A stretch of DNA of 64,000 bases from Pandoraea pnomenusa. GTDB taxonomy: Bacteria; Pseudomonadota; Gammaproteobacteria; Burkholderiales; Burkholderiaceae. Numbering within the stretch: position 1 is the first letter of the stretch; every line of letters begins with the position of its first letter. Location of the stretch: positions 4,216,001 through 4,280,000 of the forward strand of contig NZ_CP009553.3 in assembly GCF_000767615.3 (NCBI RefSeq). Direction: 5' to 3'. Positions 48,708-58,445 of this stretch are shown piece after piece. The position numbers and the translations under genes are program-made. The notes below the pieces were generated by a model. That model worked only from the letters and a program-made list of their open reading frames with translations. It searched no databases and was not told the origin of the DNA.

Positions 48708-49745
48708 ATGACTTCCCCCAAGTTCCTTCGCGGGGTATTTTTACTCCCCGCCGCCGCACTGCTGTCCGGTTGCAATACCGTATTGATGTCGCCTTCGGGC
48801 GATCTTGCGGTAAGGCAGCGGGACATCATCATCGTTTCCACCATTCTGATGTTGCTGATCATCGTACCGGTGATCGTGCTGACATTGCTCTTCGCGTGGC
48901 GATACCGGGCGTCGAACAAGGCGGCGGTCTACACGCCCGAATGGGACCACTCGACTCTGCTCGAGCTGCTGATCTGGGCCGCGCCACTGCTCATCATCAT
49001 CGCGCTGGGCGCCCTCACCTGGGTGAGCACGCACAAGCTCGATCCGTACCGCCCGCTCGAGCGCATCGACGCCAGGCGGGAGATCCCTCCCGACACCCGG
49101 CCACTGACCGTGCAGGTCGTGGCGATGGACTGGAAGTGGCTATTCTTCTACCCCGACCAGGGCATTGCGACGGTCAATGAACTCGCGGCCCCCGTCGACC
49201 GGCCGATCCGCTTCGAGATCACGTCGACGACGATGATGAATTCGTTCTTCGTGCCGGCGCTCGCCGGACAGGTCTACGCCATGCCCGGCATGGAAACCAA
49301 GCTGCATGCGGTCATCAACAAGGCCGGCGTCTATGACGGCTTCTCAGCGAACTACAGCGGCGCGGGCTTCTCCGGCATGCGCTTCAAGTTCCACGGCCTG
49401 TCGCCGGAGGCCTTCGATGCGTGGGTCCAGCAGGTCAAGACCAAGGGCGACAACCTCACGCGCGAGAAGTACGAGGCGCTCACCAGGCCAAGCGAGTGGG
49501 TGCCCGTGCATTACTACGGCGACGTGGCGCCCAATCTCTACGACGCCATCCTGAACCGCTGCGTGCAGACCGGGCAAACGTGTCTGAAAGACATGATGGA
49601 TCAGCCCAACCATCAGCACGCGAGCCGTGCGGGGCGCACCGGCCCGACGCAGGCAATGCTTGCCGACGCCATGTGCACCGCGCAGAACACCATGCAGTTC
49701 GCGGCGCGGACCGGCCTCGCCCCCGGCGCGGCACTCACCCGGTGA
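48708..49745 (+). CDS. cyoA: Cytochrome bo3 ubiquinol oxidase subunit II
   Basis: 345 residues. The lipoprotein signal peptide ends LLSGC (lipidated Cys22), followed by two membrane helices (about 38-62 and 84-107) and a periplasmic cupredoxin domain (about 130-300) with MDWKWLFFYPDQGIATVNE. The Cu-A ligands of cytochrome c oxidases are absent, marking a quinol oxidase. It is first of cyoABCD, divergent from the MHS gene. Confidence 0.95.
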   Translation: MTSPKFLRGVFLLPAAALLSGCNTVLMSPSGDLAVRQRDIIIVSTILMLLIIVPVIVLTLLFAWRYRASNKAAVYTPEWDHSTLLELLIWAAPLLIIIALGALTWVSTHKLDPYRPLERIDARREIPPDTRPLTVQVVAMDWKWLFFYPDQGIATVNELAAPVDRPIRFEITSTTMMNSFFVPALAGQVYAMPGMETKLHAVINKAGVYDGFSANYSGAGFSGMRFKFHGLSPEAFDAWVQQVKTKGDNLTREKYEALTRPSEWVPVHYYGDVAPNLYDAILNRCVQTGQTCLKDMMDQPNHQHASRAGRTGPTQAMLADAMCTAQNTMQFAARTGLAPGAALTR

Positions 49746-49810
49746 CGCGCACTGCGCCCAACCCTCGACAATGATGCGCCTTGCGCGCGAATGATCCCAG
49801 GTTCGAGCTT

Positions 49811-51802
49811 ATGGACATCGTCAAGCTGATCTTCGGCCGCCTCACGATCGAGGCGATCCCGTACCACGAACCCATCCTGCTCGCCACGTTTGCAGGGGTG
49901 GCGCTCGGCGGCATCGTCGTGGTGGGCGCCATCACCTACTTCAGGCTGTGGGGCTATCTGTGGCGCGAGTGGTTCACCAGCATCGACCACAAGCGTATCG
50001 GCGTGATGTACGTGGTCCTGGGCATCGTGATGCTGCTGCGCGGCTTCGCCGACGCCGCGATGATGCGCCTGCAACAGGCGATCTCGTTCGGCGACAACAT
50101 GGGCTATCTGCCGCCGCACCACTACGATCAGATCTTCACCGCGCACGGCGTGATCATGATCTTCTTCGTGGCCATGCCGCTCGTGACCGGACTCATGAAC
50201 TTCGTGGTGCCACTACAGATCGGCGCGCGCGACGTGGCCTTCCCGTTCCTCAACAACTTCAGCTTCTGGATGACCGTGAGCGGCGCGGTGCTGGTCATGA
50301 TGTCGCTCTTCGTCGGCGAGTTCGCCCGCACCGGCTGGCTCGCGTATCCACCGCTGTCGGGGATTCTGCAGAGCCCGGATGTCGGGGTGGATTACTACAT
50401 ATGGGCGTTGCAGATCGCGGGGGTCGGCACCCTGCTCTCGGGCATCAACCTGCTGGTGACCATCGTGAAGATGCGCGCACCCGGCATGACGATGATGCGC
50501 ATGCCCGTCTTCACCTGGACGTCGCTATGCACCAACGTGCTGATCGTGGCGGCTTTCCCGGTGCTCACCGCCGTGCTGGCGCTGCTCGCGCTCGATCGCT
50601 ACGCCGGCACCAACTTCTTCACGAACGATCTCGGCGGCAACGCCATGATGTACGTGAACCTCATCTGGATCTGGGGCCACCCCGAGGTCTACATTCTCGT
50701 GCTGCCCGTGTTCGGCGTGTTCTCGGAAGTCGTGGCCACGTTCTCGGGCAAGCGTCTGTTCGGGTATGCGTCGATGGTGTACGCCACGGTCGTGATCACG
50801 GTGCTGTCCTACCTCGTGTGGCTGCACCACTTCTTCACGATGGGCTCCGGGGCCAGCGTGAACTCGTTCTTCGGCATCACGACGATGATCATCTCGATAC
50901 CGACCGGGGCGAAGATCTTCAACTGGCTGTTCACCATGTACCGCGGCCGGATCCGCTTCGAAGTGCCCATGCTCTGGACCGTCGGCTTCATGGTGACGTT
51001 CGTGATCGGGGGCATGACCGGCGTGCTGCTGGCCGTGCCGCCCGCCGACTTCTCGCTGCACAACGGTCTGTTCCTGATCGCGCACTTCCACAACGTGATC
51101 ATCGGCGGCGTGATCTTCGGCATCATGGCGGCCATTACCTACTGGTTCCCGAAGGCGTTCGGCTACCGGCTCGATCCGTTCTGGGGCAAGTGCTCGTTCT
51201 GGTTCTGGTTCATCGGCTTCTATGTCGCCTTCATGCCGCTATACCTGCTCGGCCTGATGGGCGTGACGCGCCGCGTGAGTCACTTCGACGACATGTCGCT
51301 GCAAATCTGGTTCCAGATCGCCGCGGTGGGGGCGCTGCTCATCGCGATCGGTATTGGTTGCTTCATCATCCAGCTGGTCGTGAGCTTCCTGCGCCGCGAC
51401 CAGTTGCGCGACGACACCGGCGATCCATGGCACGGCCGTACGCTCGAATGGTCGACCTCGTCGCCGCCGCCGGTCTACAACTTCGCCTTCACCCCGCTCG
51501 TGCATGACAACGACGCCTGGTGGCAGATGAAGCAACAAGGCTTCAAGCGGCCGATGGACGGCTTCATTCCGATCCATATGCCGAAGAACACCTCGGCCGG
51601 CATCTTCCTTGCCGGGCTGGCCACGGTGTGCGGGTTCGGACTCATCTGGCACATGTGGCTGGTGGTGATCGTGGCATTCGTCGCCTTGCTGGCGGTCGCC
51701 ATCGGTCACACGTTCAACTATCACCGCGACTACTACATCCCGGCCGATCAGGTCGAACACACGGAGGCAGCGCGCACGCGACTGCTCGCCCAGCATGTCT
51801 GA
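49811..51802 (+). CDS. cyoB: Cytochrome bo3 ubiquinol oxidase subunit I
   Basis: Catalytic haem-copper subunit, 663 residues, about 15 helices. The low-spin haem His lies in [11 protein letters not shown]; the Cu-B centre has [15 protein letters not shown] (His and cross-linked Tyr) and WLHHFFTMG; further haem ligands are in [14 protein letters not shown]. It reduces O2 to water with quinol electrons and pumps protons. The start at 49811 is taken over 49781 because [12 protein letters not shown] is the usual N-terminus. Confidence 0.96.
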   Translation: MDIVKLIFGRLTIEAIPYHEPILLATFAGVALGGIVVVGAITYFRLWGYLWREWFTSIDHKRIGVMYVVLGIVMLLRGFADAAMMRLQQAISFGDNMGYLPPHHYDQIFTAHGVIMIFFVAMPLVTGLMNFVVPLQIGARDVAFPFLNNFSFWMTVSGAVLVMMSLFVGEFARTGWLAYPPLSGILQSPDVGVDYYIWALQIAGVGTLLSGINLLVTIVKMRAPGMTMMRMPVFTWTSLCTNVLIVAAFPVLTAVLALLALDRYAGTNFFTNDLGGNAMMYVNLIWIWGHPEVYILVLPVFGVFSEVVATFSGKRLFGYASMVYATVVITVLSYLVWLHHFFTMGSGASVNSFFGITTMIISIPTGAKIFNWLFTMYRGRIRFEVPMLWTVGFMVTFVIGGMTGVLLAVPPADFSLHNGLFLIAHFHNVIIGGVIFGIMAAITYWFPKAFGYRLDPFWGKCSFWFWFIGFYVAFMPLYLLGLMGVTRRVSHFDDMSLQIWFQIAAVGALLIAIGIGCFIIQLVVSFLRRDQLRDDTGDPWHGRTLEWSTSSPPPVYNFAFTPLVHDNDAWWQMKQQGFKRPMDGFIPIHMPKNTSAGIFLAGLATVCGFGLIWHMWLVVIVAFVALLAVAIGHTFNYHRDYYIPADQVEHTEAARTRLLAQHV

Positions 51803-52463
51803 TACGACCGCAACCTTCCCGGCAGGCGGCGCCCCGCTCGGCGCCCACACGCCGGCGCCGCCGCGCGACGGCGAGCTGAAGTTCATGATGACGAGCGACT
51901 ACCACCCGCCCAATGGGACGCTGCTCGGCTTCTGGGTCTACCTGATGAGCGACTGTCTCGTGTTCGCCTGCCTCTTCGCGGCGTATGGCGTGCTCGGTCG
52001 CAACTACGCGGGCGGACCGACCGGCGCCGAGCTGTTCGAGTTGCCGCTGGTCGCCCTGAACACGACGTTCCTGCTGCTCTCGTCGATCACCTACGGCTTT
52101 GCCATGCTCGAGATGCAGAAGCGCCGCCAGGGCGCCACGCTCGGGTGGCTGGCGATCACCGGCTTGCTCGGCGCGGCGTTCCTCTCGCTCGAACTCTACG
52201 AGTTCGCCAACCTCATTCACGAAGGCGCGGGGCCGTGGCGCAGCGCGTTCCTGTCGTCGTTCTTCACGCTGGTGGGCACGCACGGGCTGCACGTAACGTT
52301 CGGCATCATCTGGCTCATCACCCTCATGGTGCAGGTCGGCAAGCACGGCCTCACCGCGCCCAACCGCCGCCGCCTGATGTGCCTGTCGATGTTCTGGCAC
52401 TTTCTCGACGTCGTGTGGATCGGCGTCTTCACCTTTGTCTATCTCATGGGAGTGCTGCCGTGA
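51795..52463 (+). CDS. cyoC: Cytochrome bo3 ubiquinol oxidase subunit III
   Basis: Membrane subunit of 222 residues with five helices; [23 protein letters not shown] (near 48) and [13 protein letters not shown] (near 160) are conserved in CyoC. It overlaps cyoB by eight bases and cyoD by GTGA, so all are translationally coupled. It helps assembly and proton entry rather than carrying metal. Confidence 0.95.
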   Translation: MSDTTATFPAGGAPLGAHTPAPPRDGELKFMMTSDYHPPNGTLLGFWVYLMSDCLVFACLFAAYGVLGRNYAGGPTGAELFELPLVALNTTFLLLSSITYGFAMLEMQKRRQGATLGWLAITGLLGAAFLSLELYEFANLIHEGAGPWRSAFLSSFFTLVGTHGLHVTFGIIWLITLMVQVGKHGLTAPNRRRLMCLSMFWHFLDVVWIGVFTFVYLMGVLP

Positions 52464-52864
52464 GCGCGCACGATTCGACCCTGCACGACGCCGACGGTCA
52501 TGGTCACGACCACGACCACGATCACGAGGAAGGCCCGCACAGCACCCTGCGCGGCTACGCCACGGGCTTCATCCTGTCGATCATTCTCACCGCGATACCA
52601 TTCTGGTTCGTGATGGGCGGTGTGTTCGAGAAATCGAGCACGACGGCGATCATGATCCTGTTCCTGGGCGCGATTCAGATCGTCGTGCACATGATTTACT
52701 TCCTGCACATGAACGGCAGGTCGGAGGGCGGCTGGAACCTGCTCTCACTGATTTTCACGATCGTGCTCGTGGTCATTACCCTTTCCGGGTCGCTCTGGGT
52801 CATGTATCACCTGAACCAGAACATGATGCCGGGTATGATGCAGGATACGAAGAACCTTCCCTGA
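52460..52864 (+). CDS. cyoD: Cytochrome bo3 ubiquinol oxidase subunit IV
   Basis: 134 residues with three helices in the CyoD pattern ([36 protein letters not shown]). The start is a GTG (52460) overlapping the cyoC stop. The first 25 residues are unusually His/Asp-rich ([11 protein letters not shown]), more than the family needs and suggestive of metal binding. No cyoE (haem O synthase) follows; a SURF1 gene does. Confidence 0.93.
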   Translation: MSAHDSTLHDADGHGHDHDHDHEEGPHSTLRGYATGFILSIILTAIPFWFVMGGVFEKSSTTAIMILFLGAIQIVVHMIYFLHMNGRSEGGWNLLSLIFTIVLVVITLSGSLWVMYHLNQNMMPGMMQDTKNLP

Positions 52865-52876
52865 ACGGCATTTCCC

Positions 52877-53725
52877 TTGAGCAGCAATCGACTTCACGAT
52901 TCGGGGGACGCACAGCGTCCCCCGCGCACTTCCGGTGCGCCCTCCCGCCCCTCCCCCTTCCGGCTGGTCATTCTCGGCGTGATCACGCTGGCCCTGGTGG
53001 GTGTCTTCACCTCGCTCGGCACCTGGCAGTTGCATCGTCGGGCGTGGAAGCTCGATCTGATCGAGCGCGTGAATTCGCGTGTGCACGCGCCGGCCACGCC
53101 CGCACCGACACGCACGCAATGGCCGGGCGTCAACGCGGCTGGCGACGAGTACCGGCATGTCTCGCTGCGCGGCACTTACGCGTTCGACAAGGACACGCTG
53201 GTGCAGGCGGTCACCGACCTGGGCGGCGGATATTGGGTACTCACCCCACTGCGCACGGCCGATGGCAGCGAGGTGCTGATCAACCGCGGCTTCGTGCCGC
53301 CGGGCTGGAAGGAGGCCGTGCCGCCCACGCCCGCCGGCGAGGTCGTGGTCACCGGCCGGCTCCGCATGCCCGAGACGGGCGGCGGCTTTCTGCGCAAGAA
53401 CGTGCCGTCGGAGAATCTCTGGTATTCGCGGGATGTTGCTGCCATCGCCGCCGCTCGCGGTCTCGCGGCCGCCGACGTCGCGCCCTACTTCGTCGACGCA
53501 GACGGTAAGCCTGGCGCAAGCGCGGCAGGCAACGCCGTGCGCGGCGACGCCGAAGCCATGACCGGGACGGCGGCGGTACGCGATTATCCCGTCGGCGGCC
53601 TGACCGTGGTGCAGTTCCCGAACAATCACATGAGCTATCTGCTGACGTGGTACGCGCTGGCCATCATGTCGGCGGTGGCGGGATGGTTCGTCATTCGCCT
53701 CGAACTGCGCAAGCGCGCCGATTGA
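52877..53725 (+). CDS. SURF1-family oxidase assembly protein
   Basis: 282 residues, inner-membrane protein with a helix at each end (about 30-52 and 255-275) around a periplasmic domain, the SURF1 layout. Family segments are LGTWQLHRRAWK, GTYAFDKDTLV, GYWVLTPLR and INRGFVPPGW, and the C-terminal NNHMSYLLTWYALA. SURF1/ShyI proteins assist haem insertion into haem-copper oxidases, fitting its place 12 bases after cyoD. The start is a TTG; no ATG is available nearby. Confidence 0.9.
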   Translation: MSSNRLHDSGDAQRPPRTSGAPSRPSPFRLVILGVITLALVGVFTSLGTWQLHRRAWKLDLIERVNSRVHAPATPAPTRTQWPGVNAAGDEYRHVSLRGTYAFDKDTLVQAVTDLGGGYWVLTPLRTADGSEVLINRGFVPPGWKEAVPPTPAGEVVVTGRLRMPETGGGFLRKNVPSENLWYSRDVAAIAAARGLAAADVAPYFVDADGKPGASAAGNAVRGDAEAMTGTAAVRDYPVGGLTVVQFPNNHMSYLLTWYALAIMSAVAGWFVIRLELRKRAD

Positions 53726-53726
53726 A

Positions 53727-53951
53727 TCACGCGGCGATGGCGGCAATCCGGGTTGCGATCTGCAGCAGCCGCGCATCGTCGAGCGCGGCGTAGCCCACCA
53801 CCAGCGCCGACGCCGACGCCGCGAGCGACGAGCGCGTGAATTCCCGCAATCCTTCCACGAACACGCCCGCTTCGCGCAGCGCGGCCACGAGCGCCGCCTC
53901 GTCCACCTGTGGTGGCAGCCAGAGAACGAAATGGAAGCCCGCGTGCTCGCC
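53727..53951 (-). pseudogene. C-terminal stump of a MocR/PdxR-type regulator
   Basis: About 74 codons read GFHFVLWLPPQVDEAALVAA, then a Gly/Val stretch and VVGYAALDDARLLQIATRI to a stop, the last part of the aminotransferase-like domain of GntR/MocR regulators. The helix-turn-helix and most of the fold are missing, and the region upstream is taken by an unrelated plus-strand gene from 53970. It looks like the remains of a deletion or rearrangement. Confidence 0.7.
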
Positions 53952-53969
53952 ATTCAATGGAGAAATTCG

Positions 53970-54629
53970 ATGGAGTTGGCACAACGAGAAGCGGTCGGGG
54001 CAAAGTACAGCGCCGCCGCCATGCGGCGCGCGCAGGCGCTGACCTGGGAAGCGACCGAGAAGATCGCGGCGCTCATCAAACCCGGCATGCGCGAATCGGA
54101 AGCGATCGCCGCCGGCAAGGCGCTGCTCGGCACACTGGGCATGGACCGCATCTGGCATCCCGTACTGATCCGCTTCGGCGAGAATACGCTGCGCACCTTC
54201 AGCGAGCGCAGCGACGTCGACCCGGTGCTCGGAGACGACGACATCTACTTCATCGACATCGGCGTGGTGTTCGGCGCGCACGAAGGCGACTGCGGCTTTA
54301 CCCGCACGACAGGCACCGATCCGGAAATGCAGCGTTGCGCCCGCGACGCGCGGCGTCTGTTCGATGTCGTGCACGCCCATTGGCGCGAGCACGGCGTGAG
54401 CGGCCAGGCCCTGTACCAGTTCGCGAAAACGCAGGCCGAGGCGATGGGCTGGGTGCTCAACCTCGACATCAGGGGCCATCGCGTGAGCGACTTTCCCCAC
54501 GCCATCTACAAGGGCGGCAAGCTCGGCGACCTGGCGGACACCCCGAACGGCGGTCTGTGGATCCTCGAGATCCAGATTGCCCACCCGACGCGCCCTTTCG
54601 GCGCGTTCTACGAAGACTTGCTCGTCTGA
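53970..54629 (+). CDS. M24-family peptidase-like protein (creatinase/aminopeptidase P fold)
   Basis: 219 residues, cytosolic, covering the pita-bread domain only. Candidate metal residues are Asp in YFIDIGVVF, Asp in HEGDCGFTRT, His in GHRVSDFPH, Glu in LWILEIQIAH and Glu in FYEDLLV, so the site looks complete. It is much shorter than proline dipeptidases and lacks their N-terminal domain. The start at 53970 has GGAGA 7 bases upstream. The substrate is unknown; the gene abuts the MocR stump. Confidence 0.75.
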   Translation: MELAQREAVGAKYSAAAMRRAQALTWEATEKIAALIKPGMRESEAIAAGKALLGTLGMDRIWHPVLIRFGENTLRTFSERSDVDPVLGDDDIYFIDIGVVFGAHEGDCGFTRTTGTDPEMQRCARDARRLFDVVHAHWREHGVSGQALYQFAKTQAEAMGWVLNLDIRGHRVSDFPHAIYKGGKLGDLADTPNGGLWILEIQIAHPTRPFGAFYEDLLV

Positions 54630-55102
54630 CCCCAGGCGTGGCGGATGCACAACGGGCCCGCATAGGACGCCGAGGCTTTTCCGACTTTTCCGAACTTTTG
54701 CCCACGTCTTGCCGGGCGATTCTCCCAGTTTCATCGCAGATGTTCGCGGCCGACATCTGACCCTTTATCGCGCTCCGCCAGCACCGGCGCGGGAGTGGCC
54801 CCATTGAGACGAATTGTCCAGTGCGGCGCGAAACCTCGTTGCGGCCCGCCGTCAGGACTTTCGTTGCATCTTTCCCCAATTACCCATTTTGCGTTACCGT
54901 TCGTTAGTCGACGGAACGCTCACGCGCGGCGGCATGGCAACGGAGACGTCGCCGGCGTCCCTCTCTCGGGGATGCGGGCGAGTTGCCTGTCACGCATCGT
55001 CCGTCGTCGGCGCAGTGGAAATGGAAGTGGTGGTTTGTGGTTGTTAGCCGTTCCTCTCGTTCATCTCGCCCATCTCGCTCAGACAAGAACCATAGAAAGA
55101 CG
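54630..55102. other. Intergenic region before the periplasmic GGT gene
   Basis: 473 bases with no gene I can support. It includes a short C/T-rich series (54675-54700) and presumably the promoter for the GGT gene. No clear hairpin or palindrome seen. Confidence 0.5.
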
Positions 55103-56830
55103 ATGAAAAATCCAACCTTCACCAAAGCGCTCTTCGCCACAGCCCTGAGCTGTGCGCTGTTCAACGTTCACGCGGCATCGCAGGCGCCGGTCGGCGCCGA
55201 GAACGGCATGGTCGTGACGGCCCAGCATCTCGCCTCGAAAGTCGGCGTCGACGTGCTCAAAGCCGGCGGCAACGCCGTCGATGCCGCCGTTGCGGTGGGC
55301 TACGCCCTGGCCGTGGTGTATCCGGCCGCGGGCAACCTCGGCGGCGGCGGTTTCATGACGATCCAGCTCGCCGACGGCCGCAAGACCTTCCTCGACTTCC
55401 GCGAGAAGGCGCCGCTCGCTGCCACCGCGAACATGTATCTCGACAAGGACGGCAACGTCATCAAGGGCGCCTCGACCACCGGCTATCTGGCCGTGGGTGT
55501 GCCGGGCACCGTGTCGGGCATGGAATATGCGCGTGAGAAATACGGCACGAAAACGCGCCAGCAACTGATCGCGCCGGCCCTTACGCTCGCCGAAAAGGGT
55601 TTCGTGCTCGAACAGGGCGATGCGGACATGCTCTGGACATCGACCAAGGATTTCGAAAAGGATCGCGCCAACTCGGGCGCCATCTTCCTGAACAAGGGCC
55701 AGCCGTTTCAGCCCGGCGAGCGACTCGTGCAAAAGGATCTCGCGCGTACGCTCAAGCTGATCAGCGCCAAGGGCACTGACGGATTCTACAAGGGAGAAGT
55801 CGCCGACAAGCTCGTCGCGTCGATGAAGGCCGGCGGCGGCATCATCACGCAGGCCGACCTCGATCAGTACAAGACGCGCGAACTGGCACCGGTCGAGTGC
55901 GACTATCGCGGCTATCACGTGGTCTCGGCGCCGCCCCCGAGCTCCGGCGGCGTGGTGATCTGCGAGATCATGAACATTCTCGAAGGCTACCCGATGAAGG
56001 ACCTCGGCTTTCACTCGGCCCAGAGCGTGCACTACACCATCGAGGCCATGCGTCATGCGTATGTCGACCGCAACAGCTATCTGGGTGACCCGGATTTCGT
56101 GAACAATCCGATCGCCCATCTGCTCGACAAGAACTACGCCGCCAAGATTCGCGCGGCCATCGACCCGCACAAGGCCGGCATCTCGCAAGAGATCAAGCCA
56201 GGGGTGCCGCCGCACGAAGGCAGCAATACCACGCACTACTCCATCATCGACAAGGACGGCAATGCCGTGTCGGTCACCTACACGCTCAACGACTGGTTCG
56301 GCGCGAAGGTCATGGCCAACGGCACCGGCGTGTTGCTCAACGACGAGATGGACGACTTCACCGCGAAGGTGGGCGTGCCGAACCTGTACGGTCTGATCCA
56401 GGGTGAAGCGAACGCGATCGGGCCGGGCCGCCGTCCGCTGTCGTCAATGAGCCCGACCATCGTCACGAAGGACGGCAAGCCGGTCATGGTCGTGGGAACC
56501 CCGGGCGGCAGCCGCATCATTACCGCCACGCTGCTGACGATGCTCAATGTCATCGATTACGGCATGACGCTTCAGGAGGCCGTCGACGCACCGCGCTTCC
56601 ACCAGCAGTGGATGCCGGAGGCGACCAACATCGAAGCGTTCGCGCTGAGCCCCGACACGCAGAAGATTCTGGAGAGCTGGGGACAGAAGTTCGCGGGCCC
56701 GCAACCGGCCAACCACGTGGCCGCGATTCTCGTCGGCGCGCCGTCACTCGGCGGCAAGCCTGTCGGCAAGAACCGCTACTACGGCGCGAATGACCCGCGT
56801 CGCAACACAGGACTGGCCCTCGGCTATTGA
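55103..56830 (+). CDS. ggt: Periplasmic gamma-glutamyltransferase
   Basis: 575 residues with a Sec signal peptide of about 24 residues (LSCALFNVHA-AS). It hydrolyses or transfers the gamma-glutamyl group of glutathione. Family segments: GGNAVDAAVAVGYALAVVYP, GGGGFMTIQL, FREKAP with the substrate Arg (near 103). The processing site with the Thr nucleophile is GSNTTHYSIID (near 380), then GPGRRPLSSMSPTIV and the oxyanion GG in GTPGGSRI. It is single, with a strong terminator after it. A second GGT-like gene lies at 38859. Confidence 0.95.
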   Translation: MKNPTFTKALFATALSCALFNVHAASQAPVGAENGMVVTAQHLASKVGVDVLKAGGNAVDAAVAVGYALAVVYPAAGNLGGGGFMTIQLADGRKTFLDFREKAPLAATANMYLDKDGNVIKGASTTGYLAVGVPGTVSGMEYAREKYGTKTRQQLIAPALTLAEKGFVLEQGDADMLWTSTKDFEKDRANSGAIFLNKGQPFQPGERLVQKDLARTLKLISAKGTDGFYKGEVADKLVASMKAGGGIITQADLDQYKTRELAPVECDYRGYHVVSAPPPSSGGVVICEIMNILEGYPMKDLGFHSAQSVHYTIEAMRHAYVDRNSYLGDPDFVNNPIAHLLDKNYAAKIRAAIDPHKAGISQEIKPGVPPHEGSNTTHYSIIDKDGNAVSVTYTLNDWFGAKVMANGTGVLLNDEMDDFTAKVGVPNLYGLIQGEANAIGPGRRPLSSMSPTIVTKDGKPVMVVGTPGGSRIITATLLTMLNVIDYGMTLQEAVDAPRFHQQWMPEATNIEAFALSPDTQKILESWGQKFAGPQPANHVAAILVGAPSLGGKPVGKNRYYGANDPRRNTGLALGY

Positions 56831-57206
56831 GAGTGCGGTGCGATCCGGGCAACGTCCGGATCCGACAGGACGCCAGGGCCGCGCTCGCGGCCCTGCTTTT
56901 TTGCCGACGCCGTCATGACGTCGCTGCACGGGTTGGCCGGATGACCAGGCTCGCTGGCCGAATCACGACAGCCGACGCGCCTCGCGATGGTCGAGCGTTG
57001 CTGACTTCGTATACCGAAGCGCCCACTTTTGTAACTTTTTGTAATACACCACCGAGAAATTCAGGAACTCCACGCGAGCGGGCCGTCCAACAGGTTTCCC
57101 CGTGTATTGCGCCCGCGTCCTGCGCGACGGTTCTCCGCCGTGCGCAGCCGTGTTTCTCTGCATGCACGCGTCGCCCGTCACCCTCTCACTACGGAACCGC
57201 GTGAAG
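56831..57206. other. Intergenic region between ggt and the PBP7-type gene
   Basis: 376 bases: the ggt terminator at 56874-56902, then an uncertain stretch where the PBP7-type frame is already open from 57102. No separate gene is supported. Confidence 0.5.
56874..56902 (+). terminator. Rho-independent terminator of ggt
   Basis: CAGGGCCGC/GCGGCCCTG 9-bp stem with a GCTC loop, then C and six T. Strong, 44 bases after the stop. Confidence 0.9.
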
Positions 57207-58370
57207 ATGTCCGCCTTGTGGTACCTGCCGCTCAGCCCCGACCTGCCCCGTCTCTACCGCCTGCCGCCGCGCACGATCGCGCTCGCCCGCTTCATGCTCT
57301 TCGGCGTGATACTGCTCATTGCGGGTCTGCCGGTGAGCGACGCGCTCGCCGCGAGCACCCACACCACAAGTACAGGCAAGCGGCGGAACGATGCGGTCAA
57401 GCAGAAGAGCACCGCCAAGGCGAGCGCGAAATCGGCCCATCGGAAAACGGCGACCGCGAGCCACTCGCGCAAGCGTGCGACGCGTCATGCGAAGGCGATG
57501 CCGGCGCGCAAAGGGCATCAGGCGCGCAGGCACGCGAAGTCACCGCGCCACGCGAAGGCGGCGAACGCGGCAAAGGTCAGTGCAAAACCCCGACTGCTCG
57601 CGCGTTGCGGCTTCACGCCGGCGTCGAGAAAACGCCTGTTTTCGCGCGCGGTCTACATCGTCGACGAAAAGACGCACACGCCGCTCTTCGCAAAGAATGC
57701 GGACCAGGTACGGCCCATCGCTTCACTCTCGAAGCTGATGACGGCCGTGGTGTGGCTCGATAGCGGCCCGTCGATGCGCACGCCGCTCACAGTCACCCAA
57801 GCCGATCTCGATACCCTCAAATTCACGCGCTCGCGCCTGCTCGTGGGTTCGACGCTGTCGCGTGCGGACATGCTGCACATCTCGTTGATGGCCTCGGAGA
57901 ATCGCGCCGCGGCGGCACTGAGCCGCGATTACCCGGGCGGACGACCGGCATTCATCGCCGCGATGAACGCCAAGGCCCGCGCATTGAACATGCCCAACAC
58001 GCGCTTCGAGAATTCGACGGGCCTGTCGCCCCGCAATGTGTCCACCGCGCGCGAACTCGCGCGACTCGTGCGTGCCTCGAATCGCTATGCGCTCATCCGC
58101 CGGTACTCGATCGACCATCAGCAACGCGTGCGTACCGGCAAGGGGCAGTTGCAATACGTCAACACCAACCGGCTGGTCCGCTACGGCAAGGTACACGCCA
58201 GCGTCCAGAAGACGGGCTTCATCAATGAATCGGGGCACAACATGGTGATGCGGGTCATGGTGCACAAGCAGCGCCCCGTGATCGTGACGATGCTCGGCAG
58301 CGATACCCCTGAAGGCTCGCGACTCGATGGCGTACGTATCGCGCATTGGTTGTCGTGTTCGCTGCGCTAG
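57207..58370 (+). CDS. pbpG: D-alanyl-D-alanine endopeptidase of the PBP7 type
   Basis: About 387 residues from this start. A hydrophobic export segment (FMLFGVILLIAGLPVSDALA) is followed by about 75 very basic, low-complexity residues rich in Ala, Lys, Arg and His. The penicillin-binding S11 domain then shows the active triads SLSK (nucleophile), SEN and KTG (VQKTGF), with QADLDTLKFTRSRL typical of PBP7. It trims peptidoglycan cross-links in the periplasm. The start is uncertain (57102, 57207 or 57294); none has a good ribosome site. Confidence 0.85.
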   Translation: MSALWYLPLSPDLPRLYRLPPRTIALARFMLFGVILLIAGLPVSDALAASTHTTSTGKRRNDAVKQKSTAKASAKSAHRKTATASHSRKRATRHAKAMPARKGHQARRHAKSPRHAKAANAAKVSAKPRLLARCGFTPASRKRLFSRAVYIVDEKTHTPLFAKNADQVRPIASLSKLMTAVVWLDSGPSMRTPLTVTQADLDTLKFTRSRLLVGSTLSRADMLHISLMASENRAAAALSRDYPGGRPAFIAAMNAKARALNMPNTRFENSTGLSPRNVSTARELARLVRASNRYALIRRYSIDHQQRVRTGKGQLQYVNTNRLVRYGKVHASVQKTGFINESGHNMVMRVMVHKQRPVIVTMLGSDTPEGSRLDGVRIAHWLSCSLR

Positions 58371-58445
58371 GCGTTGCCCGATGCCTGGTCCTGAACGACG
58401 CGGGAGATGCCAGTATCGGCATTTCCCGCGCCATCGTATCGCCGG

